A stretch of 64,000 bases of DNA from Hungatella effluvii (GTDB lineage: Bacteria; Bacillota; Clostridia; Lachnospirales; Lachnospiraceae): the NCBI RefSeq assembly GCF_003201875.1, contig NZ_QJKD01000003.1:62001-126000 (forward strand). The letters run 5' to 3'. This document shows positions 32,305-40,938 of the stretch, one piece after another. A model generated the notes under the pieces. That model ran no database searches. It saw nothing but the letters and a program-made list of their open reading frames with translations, and had not been told where the DNA came from. The position numbers were made by a program, and so were the translations under genes. How positions within the stretch are numbered: the first letter of the stretch is position 1; each line of letters begins with the position of its first letter.

Positions 32305-33333
32305 ATGACCATAAGAAGAATCAGACGTATCTATATAATCAGCGGCATTCTGTCCGCACTATGTTTAACGTCCCTGTCCGGGTGCTCTGGTATGAAGAAT
32401 TTTCAGGAGAGCACTCCGCCTTATGATATGGTGGAACAGGAGGCGGACGGGACTGAGGCCTTTGGGCAGACAAATAGAGAAAGTATAGAGGAAAATGGTC
32501 TTTTGTCTGCACCGGGATCCACCACCACAGAATCCCCTGCACAAGACTCCACCATCGCCGCACCTCCCGCACCATCGATCATAGAACCCGACTGGGCTCA
32601 CCATTTTAAAGGCCTGAACGGCGCGGCTGTATTCTACAATCCAATCGCAGGCAAAACAATGATCTACAATCCGGAACTGGCCAGCATCCAGCGTTCTCCC
32701 TGTTCCACGTTCAAGATCATCTCCTCCCTGATCGGTCTGGAAAACGGATTCATCGATCCCGAAGACTCCATCCGCTCCTGGAGCGGGGAAAGCTTCTGGA
32801 ACGAGGCATGGAACAAAGACATTGACTTTCCGGAAGCATTTCGTACTTCCTGCGTCTGGTATTTCAGAAAGGTGATCGATGACATCGGACCGGATCTCCT
32901 TCAAACAGAGCTAAACCGTTTACAATACGGTAACTGTGATATCTCCGACTGGGAGGGCCGCCTGAACACAAACAATAATAATCGGGCGCTGACGGGCTTC
33001 TGGATAGAATCCTCGCTGAAAATCTCCGCATCGGAGCAGGTACGCGTGATGGAACGGATCTTCGGACCGGATGCCGTTTACCGCGCGGAGACTATACAGC
33101 AATTAAAACAGGTAATGCTGGTAACTGACCAGAACGAAACCGGTTTTCCCGTCTACGGAAAGACAGGACTTGGCAAAATGGCTGGTGTTGTCGTCGATTC
33201 GTGGTTTACAGGCTTCGCAGACACCCACGGCGGAATCGTGTATATCAGCGTTTATTTAGGCGAGACAGAAGGCGCGGAGGTGTCCAGCTCGAAGGCAAAA
33301 GAAATTGCCTTGCAGATATTGTCAGAACTCTGA
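32305..33333 (+). CDS. Class D beta-lactamase, lipoprotein form
   Basis: 342 aa. The signal peptide ends in LSGC27, so the enzyme would be lipid-anchored, as the C. difficile CDD enzymes are. A Thr/Glu/Pro-rich linker (about 28-95) precedes the catalytic domain. All class D motifs are intact: S134-T-F-K137, S182-C-V184, Y208-G-N210, W233 (FWIESSLKIS) and K286-T-G288. The S-x-V and Y-G-N motifs mark it as an enzyme and separate it from the BlaR1 sensor at the left edge, which has S-V-N. The start follows GGAGGAGCAAAT. No BlaI-type box is visible in its upstream region, unlike the PBP gene. It is flanked by a tRNA gene and a GNAT remnant. Hydrolysis and spectrum cannot be judged from sequence. 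Confidence 0.88.
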   Translation: MTIRRIRRIYIISGILSALCLTSLSGCSGMKNFQESTPPYDMVEQEADGTEAFGQTNRESIEENGLLSAPGSTTTESPAQDSTIAAPPAPSIIEPDWAHHFKGLNGAAVFYNPIAGKTMIYNPELASIQRSPCSTFKIISSLIGLENGFIDPEDSIRSWSGESFWNEAWNKDIDFPEAFRTSCVWYFRKVIDDIGPDLLQTELNRLQYGNCDISDWEGRLNTNNNNRALTGFWIESSLKISASEQVRVMERIFGPDAVYRAETIQQLKQVMLVTDQNETGFPVYGKTGLGKMAGVVVDSWFTGFADTHGGIVYISVYLGETEGAEVSSSKAKEIALQILSEL

Positions 33334-33355
33334 CCATTGCCGTTATTAGGGGAAT

Positions 33356-33556
33356 CTGCCATCCCTGACTGTGGGAACAGAACCCTCTGGGATTCCTGCC
33401 ATACTCCAGGAATCCCACGCTTTTATATAGTGCGATCGCGCCCACATTGGTACTGACTGCCTCTAACTCCAATTGCAGGTAGCCGGCCTGCCTTGCGCAT
33501 TCTATGCATGCTTCCATGAATGCACGACCGATGCCCTTATTCCAATATCCTAATCC
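33356..33556 (-). pseudogene. GNAT acetyltransferase remnant
   Basis: About 67 codons match the second half of a GNAT domain (LGYWNKGIGRAFMEACIECA, AIALYKSVGFLEYGRNPRGF). The acetyl-CoA loop core is present, but the N-terminal half is missing, and the expected C-terminal strand after GWQ is lost to drift or a frameshift. The upstream side abuts the next gene at 33558. It is a decayed gene with no likely product. Confidence 0.7.
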
Positions 33557-33557
33557 C

Positions 33558-33866
33558 CTATTTCTGCTCATCATAACTGTACTTCAGCAGCTCATAAATC
33601 TCATCTGTCACCGGATCATCTTTAAAATACCCTTCTAAAAGGCTTAAGACTTTCTCCGCGAATTCCGACGGGATCGGCTTCCCATCGATGGCGGTGTGGA
33701 GATCCTGCTTCATCTCGCTGACCATCTCCCGCTTTTCCGGTATGGGAAGCCCGTATATCCTGCACAGCATGCCGATCGCCGCACACGCTTCATTCGGCGA
33801 GGTCAAAGGTGCGTTTTCGAATCTCGTCTTAATCTCCACTGCCTGTTTGTTAATGTAAAACACCAT
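33558..33866 (-). CDS. Conserved-looking hypothetical protein
   Basis: 102 aa, soluble and acidic toward the C-terminus (DDPVTDEIYELLKYSYDEQK). The start is supported by GGAGTGGAGAGAG. The central part is helical (NEACAAIGMLCRIYGLPIPEKREMV). No family is recognised. It lies 38 nt downstream of the HD-Pnk gene on the same strand, so it could be a third member of the RNA repair operon or an unrelated gene. Confidence 0.6.
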   Translation of the reverse strand: MVFYINKQAVEIKTRFENAPLTSPNEACAAIGMLCRIYGLPIPEKREMVSEMKQDLHTAIDGKPIPSEFAEKVLSLLEGYFKDDPVTDEIYELLKYSYDEQK

Positions 33867-33904
33867 CTCTCTCCACTCCTCTTTCTCAGATCGGCCTGCC
33901 GGCT

Positions 33905-35065
33905 CTATTTTATCCAGCGGTCGTCATTTTGCTGGAAGTTTACCCGGAAGCCCTCGGTACGCTCTACCATATCCAGCCGGCGGATCATCCGGTTAATTAC
34001 CTCCACCGGCACGCTCCGCTCCCGAACCGTATTGCGCCGCAGCACTTCCCGGTAGGGCACCTCCAAATATCTGATATTCACTCTTGCACCGTAATTGCCG
34101 CAAAGCCGGCATATCTTCTGTCTGTTGTCCAGCACCAGATTGGTTGCATTCCACACAAATGAGGTCTGCGTGCGCAGAAATCCCTTTGCCCGCTCTCTCG
34201 CAACGGCCGCCACAGGCCCGGAAGGCTCACTCGGCCGCACTCCCATCTCCTCCCGGATGTCATCCAGGGATATCACCGGGAGATGTGAAAAATTCTCCTG
34301 AATATACGTATCCTTACCTGCCAGCGGAAGCCCCGCCATCACATAGACATCGAACTTCGTCGTATCGTAGAGGCATTCCTCCGGCCATATGGTCTGTTTC
34401 TCAAAGTAACAGAACCGCGTATACTCATTGGCAAAATGAATCCGCTCATCATAACAGCCTGTTTCCCTGGCATAAGCCCTGAAATATTCCACCGTCTCCA
34501 GAGCCGCCGTCTTGTCGCTGCATTCCCGGCCCAGCACATCTGCGCGCCCAAGAAGACAGAGCAGCTTCAGCCTGACGCTCTCCCTTGCTCTCACAAGGCT
34601 AACGGCAGGCGACTCCTTCTCCATAAACAAGAGCGGCAGCCCGTGGTAACGGATCAGCCAGGCTATCTCCTCCCTGACCGTAAACGGAATCAAAAAACGT
34701 TCCTCCAATTCCTTATAGCACAGCTCCCGAAACCGCTTCATCCCCGCAATGCTGTGCCCGGGGGAAATGATTCTGCCCTCTTCTTCGGCAGAGCGCATCG
34801 TGCAGCTCTTCTTTCCGATATCGTGAAACATGGCGGCCATATAAAGGACCGTCCGTTCCTCTCTGTTTAAATCCTTCCACTCTTCGCCTGACACGACTGC
34901 ACGGCAGACGCGCCTCGTATGCTCCAGCACATTTCCCTCGCGGTGCCATGTGCTGTCCTGCATGACGTCTTCCAGCTCCTCCAGCCATCGAAACTCCGCG
35001 AGGAGTGCATCAAAGCAGTATCCCATCTGCTCTAAGAAATCTTCAAGTCTCTGCTGAACTGCCAT
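33905..35065 (-). CDS. HD-Pnk: HD phosphohydrolase fused to polynucleotide 5'-kinase (RNA end healing)
   Basis: 386 aa from the ATG at 35065, two bases after the ligase stop and behind GGAGGAGGTGTGAGC; a longer frame to 35152 only overlaps the ligase. The N-terminal HD domain has H49, H81-D82 (FHDIGKK) and H104 (SPGHS). The C-terminal P-loop kinase has G245-LPLAGKDT253, D268-D269 and a WNATN/RQKICRL lid region. The order matches Runella HD-Pnk, in which the HD part removes 2',3'-phosphates and the kinase part phosphorylates 5'-OH ends. With the RNA ligase next door it makes a complete heal-and-seal pair for nuclease-cut RNA. The activity is inferred from domains. Confidence 0.88.
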   Translation of the reverse strand: MAVQQRLEDFLEQMGYCFDALLAEFRWLEELEDVMQDSTWHREGNVLEHTRRVCRAVVSGEEWKDLNREERTVLYMAAMFHDIGKKSCTMRSAEEEGRIISPGHSIAGMKRFRELCYKELEERFLIPFTVREEIAWLIRYHGLPLLFMEKESPAVSLVRARESVRLKLLCLLGRADVLGRECSDKTAALETVEYFRAYARETGCYDERIHFANEYTRFCYFEKQTIWPEECLYDTTKFDVYVMAGLPLAGKDTYIQENFSHLPVISLDDIREEMGVRPSEPSGPVAAVARERAKGFLRTQTSFVWNATNLVLDNRQKICRLCGNYGARVNIRYLEVPYREVLRRNTVRERSVPVEVINRMIRRLDMVERTEGFRVNFQQNDDRWIK

Positions 35066-35067
35066 GC

Positions 35068-35886
35068 TCACACCTCCTCCCGAAGGGGAAGATCCGAGAA
35101 TAGATCCGTCCCTGGCGCCAGCTGGTTCGGAATAACGGGCCGGTTGAGCCAATGCGTCTCCGAATCGAGAATTGTGTTTAAAAATGTGTTTCTCACATAT
35201 TTAAACCGGTCCGTCACCAGACCGTCGTCCTCTGCCTTGATGTAGATGCCCTCCATGAGATCGGACATGTCTGTCTGCCGTTTTACCAGTTCCCAATAAA
35301 GCCCCTGTTCCTCACACTGTTCCCGCAGGGACTGCTCATACCGCTCCGACTTAAAATGTGACCTGCCAAGCCAGGAAACCAGCTCTTCCAGAGAATTCAG
35401 CCTGCCCTCAAACAGAACGAGGACCGACACAATAAACGGGCACCGTAAGAGCAGTTTCCTTCTCGCAGCCGTACTTAAAAAGCATTTCGTTTCCTTATCA
35501 AAAATGTCAAATTCCATAAAATAATGGGTAAGCCGGTCATAGTACACCGTGTGTTTGGCATACAGCCACTCTCCGTACATCACATAGCGCGTCCCCAGCA
35601 TCTCATATAAATCCGCCTGATGGCAGCTGGCCCACGTCTTAAACAGATCAAACTGGCGCTCTCCATAGCCGCCGTTTAAGAAATGGCCCCTGCTCTGGAG
35701 CATCAGTTTGCCGTTCTCCCCAAAGCTGACGCCGCAGTTGGCACCATCCACCTTTTCCTCCAGGACTACGAATTTTCCCCGGATCTCCTCGAATCTCACA
35801 TTTTTCAAATCCTCGTCGCCCGCCTGGATTCTGGAGCCTTCGATATGGCGGGTTCTCGGATATTTATAAATCATTTCCATATTCAT
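35068..35886 (-). CDS. ATP-dependent RNA ligase (Rnl family)
   Basis: 272 aa. Nucleotidyltransferase motifs: K45-V-D-G48 (adenylated Lys, in EEKVDGANCG), a motif III-like YGEW (104-107), motif IV EGIYIK (212-217) and motif V RFKYVR (227-232). The start was placed at the ATG at 35886, next to AGAAGTG. An in-frame extension to 36051 runs through a dispersed repeat and is not believed. It would seal 3'-OH and 5'-phosphate RNA ends prepared by the HD-Pnk encoded 2 nt downstream. The tight coupling supports a joint role. Confidence 0.88.
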   Translation of the reverse strand: MNMEMIYKYPRTRHIEGSRIQAGDEDLKNVRFEEIRGKFVVLEEKVDGANCGVSFGENGKLMLQSRGHFLNGGYGERQFDLFKTWASCHQADLYEMLGTRYVMYGEWLYAKHTVYYDRLTHYFMEFDIFDKETKCFLSTAARRKLLLRCPFIVSVLVLFEGRLNSLEELVSWLGRSHFKSERYEQSLREQCEEQGLYWELVKRQTDMSDLMEGIYIKAEDDGLVTDRFKYVRNTFLNTILDSETHWLNRPVIPNQLAPGTDLFSDLPLREEV

Positions 35887-35996
35887 TTCACTTCTTTCTC
35901 TCTTCATGTTCCCGTTATATGCCACAGACCTTTCAGCCATCCGCCAAAGCGCACGTTTCCATTTTACGCAGCAGGAGCCCTCTCCCATTACACAAG

Positions 35997-36110
35997 AAAG
36001 AGTCCGGCTCGCCGGACTCTCGCGCCAGAGCGCGGTCGCTTCAGCGGCCATACTTCCTTAGCGCGGAGTGTGCATCCTCCCGGAGGGCTTTTATCTCATA
36101 GGACGAACTT
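35997..36110 (-). repeat. Dispersed intergenic repeat, family 1, copy A
   Basis: About 110 nt nearly identical to 50519-50630. On plus it begins with the perfect hairpin AGTCCGG-CTCG-CCGGACT, followed by GC-rich stems, the conserved core CATACTTCCTTAGCGCGGAG and a GGAGGGC T-rich end. On the minus strand, towards the RNA ligase gene, the final hairpin is followed by CTTTC, and small frames occur after GGGAGG (ATG, five codons, stop). It lies in the leader of the RNA ligase gene. Confidence 0.8.
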
Positions 36111-36120
36111 TCCTGTGAAA

Positions 36121-36487
36121 TAAAAAAGCTGTGGCCCATACATCACCACAACACAAGTTAAGTCCCGCGGCAGCCTCCGGAAGAAGATCCATACGTATCC
36201 TCCCTACCAGCCGCTCACGAAAACAGACGAAAAAGAAATTCTTTTTCGGGCGTGTGTACGGTGTAAAAGTATCGTTTATAAGGGTATCAAATCAAGACGG
36301 CCCGCACGCTGCGTTCCATCCCAGGTTCCATTGATTTACTTATAAACAAACCATTACATCGTTCTCACCCTTTCTTTATAAATCTAGAGTAATCTTACCA
36401 TCAAATAAATAGAATGTCAATTTATCTATACAAATAGCGTGCCGTCACCTATAATAAGGATATCAATTTTATTACGGAGGCAGAACT
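36121..36487. other. Noncoding spacer upstream of the DJ-1 family gene
   Basis: About 370 bases with no convincing gene. It contains a perfect 10-1-10 palindrome (36228-36248, CGAAAAAGAA/TTCTTTTTCG) and a distant inverted pair GTTTATAAG/CTTATAAAC near 36274 and 36340. The A/T-rich end before 36487 should hold the DJ-1 gene promoter (a TATAAT near 36450). Confidence 0.5.
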
Positions 36488-37030
36488 ATGCGTAACTACT
36501 TTCTTATTTATGACGGCTGCTGTTTCTTTGAGATCGTGCTGCTGGGATATTTCATGAAATACTCCACTCTCGGTGAACAGCCCTGTGCTTACTGCATGGC
36601 TGGCTCCGCCGATGACACAGGCGGCGGAACGATCCGCACATCGGAAGGCTTCTGCGTTCAGGCAGACACATTTTTAAAGGATATCGATCCGGACGAAGTC
36701 ACATCCTTCATCATCCCAGGCGGTGATATCGCCCATGTCAGAGGAGACGAACTGAGAGCCTTCCTTCACAGCCTGAACCGGGACAAATCCTGTATCTGCG
36801 CCATCTGCGCCGGCGTCGATCTTCTGGAAGAATACGGTTTTCTGGAAGGAAAAAACACCATTCGGACAAACGAAGATCTGGCTGTGAGCGACGGACGTCT
36901 TATCACAGCCAGACCAAACGGATATGTGGATTTTGCAGTCGAAGCAGGTAAGGCCATCGGCCTGTTTTCAGACGAAACCGACATTGCCGAGACACTGGAC
37001 TTCTTTAAATACCACAAATCAGAGATCTGA
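36488..37030 (+). CDS. DJ-1/PfpI family protein
   Basis: 180 aa class I glutamine amidotransferase-like fold. The nucleophile-elbow Cys is in ICAICAGVDLL and the upstream Glu/Asp region is FIIPGGDIAHVRGDE. The family includes chaperones/deglycases, proteases and transcription cofactors, so the exact function is open. It is cytosolic. The start follows ACGGAGGCAGAACT. It converges with the XRE gene, 22 nt apart. Confidence 0.87.
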   Translation: MRNYFLIYDGCCFFEIVLLGYFMKYSTLGEQPCAYCMAGSADDTGGGTIRTSEGFCVQADTFLKDIDPDEVTSFIIPGGDIAHVRGDELRAFLHSLNRDKSCICAICAGVDLLEEYGFLEGKNTIRTNEDLAVSDGRLITARPNGYVDFAVEAGKAIGLFSDETDIAETLDFFKYHKSEI

Positions 37031-37052
37031 CTCGGTGCTGCCGCAAACGGCG

Positions 37053-37253
37053 TCACGATTCATCCACGGTAAATAGTTCCTCAATCGTGACGCCGAAGAC
37101 CTTTGCGATATTCCAGGCCAGAACAAGGGAAGGATTGTACTTCCCCTTTTCCAGGTTGCCGATCGTCTCACGGCGGACTCCCACTCTGGCCGCCAGTTCT
37201 TCCTGCTTCATATCATACCTGGCCCGGTATTCTTTGATCCGGTTTTTAATCAT
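37053..37253 (-). CDS. Small XRE-family transcriptional regulator
   Basis: 66 aa, a single helix-turn-helix of the Cro/C1 type ([21 protein letters not shown], then [17 protein letters not shown]). It overlaps the end of the DUF3796 gene by eight bases (ATGATTAA), so the two are translated together. The perfect palindrome in their common promoter is the obvious candidate site for autoregulation. Confidence 0.92.
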   Translation of the reverse strand: MIKNRIKEYRARYDMKQEELAARVGVRRETIGNLEKGKYNPSLVLAWNIAKVFGVTIEELFTVDES

Positions 37254-37596
37254 CTCCCGACCACCAGCTTTCTTTTATTCCGTAATAGGCAGTTGATAAC
37301 GCATAGACCAGCACCGATGCGCTCCACCCCCAGGCGATCCCGATGACAAGCGCCTTGCTGATCCCATAAAGCGCCGCGTAAATCAGCGTCACCACGGCAG
37401 TTAAAAGCATGCCGCACATAAATGCCCTGGCAGCGGACTTATTCATATACTCGATCATCATCTCATCTGTCTTTCTGAAAAAGTACTGAAAATCCACCGC
37501 AAATCCAAAGAATGCGAGGAAGGTACGCTCCTCCGTGACAATTCCCAGGATACCCAGCAGCGATAGAAATCCCAGACAACCATAGCCGTATTTCAT
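37246..37596 (-). CDS. DUF3796 membrane protein
   Basis: 116 aa with four hydrophobic segments. The N-terminal [17 protein letters not shown] and [12 protein letters not shown] are typical of DUF3796, and the C-terminus is WWSGDD. The family is often paired with a small XRE regulator, as here. Function is unknown. The start follows AAAGGAGTAAGAAT. Confidence 0.82.
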   Translation of the reverse strand: MKYGYGCLGFLSLLGILGIVTEERTFLAFFGFAVDFQYFFRKTDEMMIEYMNKSAARAFMCGMLLTAVVTLIYAALYGISKALVIGIAWGWSASVLVYALSTAYYGIKESWWSGDD

Positions 37597-37612
37597 ATTC
37601 TTACTCCTTTCT

Positions 37613-37670
37613 ATGTGGTATATTTATAACTTTATGTTATAAATATACCACATTTCTATTGAGCTGTCAA
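37613..37670 (-). promoter_or_regulatory. Promoter with perfect 18-bp palindromic operator for the DUF3796/XRE operon
   Basis: Minus-strand TTGACA (37670-37665) and TATATT (37647-37642) are 17 bp apart. A perfect inverted repeat (arms 37613-37630 and 37636-37653, 5-nt centre) covers the -10 box and the transcription start. The site strongly suggests repression, most likely by the XRE protein of the same operon. Confidence 0.75.
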
Positions 37671-37694
37671 CAGCCAGCCTCTAACAATATAAAC

Positions 37695-37734
37695 AGGCGG
37701 CAGCCACAGATATTTAAACCTGTAACTGCCGCCC
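37695..37734 (-). terminator. Terminator of carAB
   Basis: GGGCGGCAG (37734-37726) pairs with CTGCCGCCT (37703-37695) with further inner pairing; the minus-strand tail is GTTTATATTGTT. Confidence 0.7.
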
Positions 37735-37743
37735 GTCTGCCCT

Positions 37744-40700
37744 TTAAACCGTTGCAATATCAATCAATGTCAATTCATTTGCCCTGTTTTCCATACTGGT
37801 CACAAGGGCCGCCGCCGTATCGAGTGAGGTCAGCACGTTTACGCCTGTCTCGATGGCATTTCTTCTGATTATGAAACCGTCACGGCTCTTATCCGCACCC
37901 TGCGGCGGGATATCGATAACCAGATCGATCTCGTGTCCCAGAATCAGATCCAGCAGGTTCGGGGACTCCTGTTCCAGCTTTCTTACCGCCAGCGCCTTTA
38001 CTCCATGGCTGTTTAAGAACTTCGCAGTTCCCGCGGTGGAGAAAATCCGGTATCCCTGTGCCTGGAATCTTCTTGCTATATCCACAGCCTCCTCCTTCTC
38101 GGAATCGCGGACTGTGATAATCATATTTTTGTACTTCGGAAGGCGTATGCCTGCTCCCTCAAATGCTTTATAAAGCGCCTCATTGAAGGTCTTCGCAATT
38201 CCCAGACACTCTCCGGTAGACTTCATCTCCGGCCCGAGGCTGATATCGGCACCGCGGATTTTTTCAAAGGAGAATACCGGCATCTTGATGGCGATATAGT
38301 CCGCGGAAGGCTGAAGTCCCGGCGTATAGCCCAGCTCCCGGATTGTCCGTCCGCAGATGATCTGCGTTGCCAGCGGCACGATGGGGATTCCGGTAACCTT
38401 GCTGATATACGGCACGGTACGGGAAGAACGTGGATTCACCTCGATGATGTACACGTCGTCTCCGTCCACAATGAACTGAATGTTGATCATGCCTTTCACG
38501 TGAAGGGCTCTCGCCAGCTTCTCCGTATAGTCTACTAAAGTCTCGATGTTCTTCTCTGTCAGATCCTGAGCCGGATAGACGGAAATACTGTCGCCGGAAT
38601 GAATACCGGTCCTCTCGATATGCTGCATGATTCCCGGGATCAGAATGTCGGTGCCGTCGCAGATGGCGTCAACCTCGATCTCTTTTCCCATGATATACTT
38701 ATCTACGAGTATTGGATGCTCCTGGGCAATCTGGTTGATGATTCCGATAAATTCGTCCACATCCTGGTCGCTGATGGCGATCTGCATGCCCTGGCCGCCT
38801 AAAACATAGGACGGACGGACCAGCACCGGATATCCCAGCTTATGGGCCGCTTCCTTGGCCTCTTCGGCAGTGTAAACCGTATGGCCCGCGGGTCTCGGAA
38901 TACTGCATTCCTCCAGAATCTTATCGAACAGCTCCCGGTCCTCCGCCGCATCCACATCCTCCGCGGCCGTACCGAGAATGGTCACCCCCATCTTCATCAG
39001 ACTTTCCGTCAGCTTGATGGCCGTCTGGCCGCCGAACTGAACCACTGCCCCATCCGGCTTTTCGATGTCCACGATGCTCTCCACATCCTCCGGTGTCAGC
39101 GGCTCAAAATACAGCTTATCCGCAATATCGAAGTCGGTGCTTACCGTCTCCGGGTTATTATTTACAATAATCGTCTCATAGCCCTCTTTGCTGAACGCCC
39201 AGGTGCTGTGAACCGAACAGAAGTCAAACTCGATCCCCTGGCCGATACGGATCGGGCCGGAACCGAGGACAAGCACCTTCTTCCGCCCGCTGGTATATGC
39301 GGCTTCATTCTCACTGCCAAAGCAGGAATAGTAGTAAGGCGTCTCCGCCGCAAATTCAGCTGCGCACGTATCCACCATCTTAAACGCGGCCACAATGTTG
39401 TTATCCTTACGCATCTGATGAATCTCCTGTTCGGAGCTTCCTGTCAGTCTGGCGATGACGTTGTCCGGGAACTCGATTCTCTTGGCCTCTCTCAGCAGAT
39501 CCACCGTCAGTGGTCCCTTCTTAAGCGCCTCTTCCATCTCCACGATGATCGCCAGCTTATCGATAAACCATATGTCGATTTTTGTGATCGCATGGATCGT
39601 CTCATAGGTGAAGCCGCGTCTTAACGCCTCCGCGATCACCCAGATTCTCCTGTCGTCCACGAGGGCCAGCGTGTCCTTTAATTCCTCGTCGGAAAGCTCC
39701 GTAAAATCATAGGACATCAGGCTGTCCACATGCTGCTCTAAGGAACGGATGGCCTTCATTAAGCCGCCTTCAAAGTTCGTACAGATGCTCATAACCTCTC
39801 CGGTCGCCTTCATCTGGGTTCCCAGCGTTCTCTTGGCGCTGATGAACTTGTCAAATGGGAGGCGCGGCATCTTGACCACACAGTAATCCAGCATCGGCTC
39901 GAAGCTGGCGTACGTCTTCTTCGTAACCGCGTTCTTAATCTCATCCAGAGTATAACCAAGCGCGATCTTGGCCGCAACCTTGGCAATCGGATATCCGGTG
40001 GCCTTGGAAGCCAGCGCGGAGGAACGGCTCACTCGGGGATTTACCTCAATGACACAGTATTCAAAGCTGTCCGGATTTAAAGCGTACTGTACGTTACAGC
40101 CGCCGGTGATTCCCAGTTCGCTGATAATTTTAAGCGCCGATGTACGAAGCATCTGGTACTCCTTATCGCCCAGAGTCTGGGAAGGAGCCACAACGATGCT
40201 GTCGCCGGTATGAACGCCGACCGGATCGATATTTTCCATATTACAAACGGTAATCACATTTCCCGCACCGTCGCGCATCACTTCGTATTCGACTTCCTTC
40301 CATCCTGCGATGCATCGCTCCACCAGGACCTGTCCCACACGGGACAGACGAAGGCCGTTTTCCAGAATCTCCGCACATTTCTCCGGGTTCTCAGCGATAC
40401 CGCCGCCGGAACCGCCCAGTGTGTAAGCCGGACGAAGGACTACGGGATAACCGATCTTTTCCGCGATTTCCAGACCGTGTTTGACATCCTCCACGATATC
40501 GGAGGGAGCCACCGGCTCGCCGATCTTCTCCATAGTCTCCTTAAACATCTCACGGTCTTCCGCCTTCTTGATGGTGAGAGCCGTGGTTCCGATCAGACGC
40601 ACGTTGTGATCCTTAAAAAATCCGGCGTCCTCTAATTCCATGGCAAGATTCAGTCCCGCCTGACCGCCCAGAGTTGGAAGCACGCTGTCCGGTTTCTCCT

Positions 40701-40938
40701 TCAGGATCAGCTGTTCCACCACTTCTACCGTCAGAGGTTCGATATAGACCCTGTCCGCAATATCCTTATCCGTCATGATGGTGGCCGGATTGGAGTTTAA
40801 GAGAACCACCTCGATGCCTTCCTCTTTTAAAGAACGGCACGCCTGGGTTCCCGCATAATCGAATTCCGCCGCCTGGCCGATGATGATCGGACCGGAGCCG
40901 AGAACAAGTACTTTTTTAATATCAGGATTCTTCGGCAT
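37744..40938 (-). CDS. carB: Carbamoyl-phosphate synthase large subunit
   Basis: 1064 aa, the usual length. Two homologous halves each carry a biotin-carboxylase-like ATP-grasp domain (KKVLVLGSGPIIIGQAAEFDYAG in the first; KKVLVLGSGPIRIGQGIEFDF in the second). The C-terminal MGS-like domain binds allosteric effectors. It makes carbamoyl phosphate from bicarbonate, ammonia from the CarA subunit and two ATP, for pyrimidines and arginine. Its start overlaps the carA stop by one base (TAATG). A terminator follows directly. Confidence 0.98.
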   Translation of the reverse strand: MPKNPDIKKVLVLGSGPIIIGQAAEFDYAGTQACRSLKEEGIEVVLLNSNPATIMTDKDIADRVYIEPLTVEVVEQLILKEKPDSVLPTLGGQAGLNLAMELEDAGFFKDHNVRLIGTTALTIKKAEDREMFKETMEKIGEPVAPSDIVEDVKHGLEIAEKIGYPVVLRPAYTLGGSGGGIAENPEKCAEILENGLRLSRVGQVLVERCIAGWKEVEYEVMRDGAGNVITVCNMENIDPVGVHTGDSIVVAPSQTLGDKEYQMLRTSALKIISELGITGGCNVQYALNPDSFEYCVIEVNPRVSRSSALASKATGYPIAKVAAKIALGYTLDEIKNAVTKKTYASFEPMLDYCVVKMPRLPFDKFISAKRTLGTQMKATGEVMSICTNFEGGLMKAIRSLEQHVDSLMSYDFTELSDEELKDTLALVDDRRIWVIAEALRRGFTYETIHAITKIDIWFIDKLAIIVEMEEALKKGPLTVDLLREAKRIEFPDNVIARLTGSSEQEIHQMRKDNNIVAAFKMVDTCAAEFAAETPYYYSCFGSENEAAYTSGRKKVLVLGSGPIRIGQGIEFDFCSVHSTWAFSKEGYETIIVNNNPETVSTDFDIADKLYFEPLTPEDVESIVDIEKPDGAVVQFGGQTAIKLTESLMKMGVTILGTAAEDVDAAEDRELFDKILEECSIPRPAGHTVYTAEEAKEAAHKLGYPVLVRPSYVLGGQGMQIAISDQDVDEFIGIINQIAQEHPILVDKYIMGKEIEVDAICDGTDILIPGIMQHIERTGIHSGDSISVYPAQDLTEKNIETLVDYTEKLARALHVKGMINIQFIVDGDDVYIIEVNPRSSRTVPYISKVTGIPIVPLATQIICGRTIRELGYTPGLQPSADYIAIKMPVFSFEKIRGADISLGPEMKSTGECLGIAKTFNEALYKAFEGAGIRLPKYKNMIITVRDSEKEEAVDIARRFQAQGYRIFSTAGTAKFLNSHGVKALAVRKLEQESPNLLDLILGHEIDLVIDIPPQGADKSRDGFIIRRNAIETGVNVLTSLDTAAALVTSMENRANELTLIDIATV

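Noticed and set aside
32112..33866. Genomic island integrated at tRNA-Val
   Set aside because: No integrase, no repeat of the tRNA 3' end was found downstream, and the tRNA has its own normal terminator; only the beta-lactamase and a decayed GNAT gene hint at rearrangement.
35887..36051. N-terminal extension of the RNA ligase (55 codons)
   Set aside because: The extension translates a dispersed intergenic repeat that also occurs at 50519 before an unrelated gene; the ATG at 35886 fits the family length.
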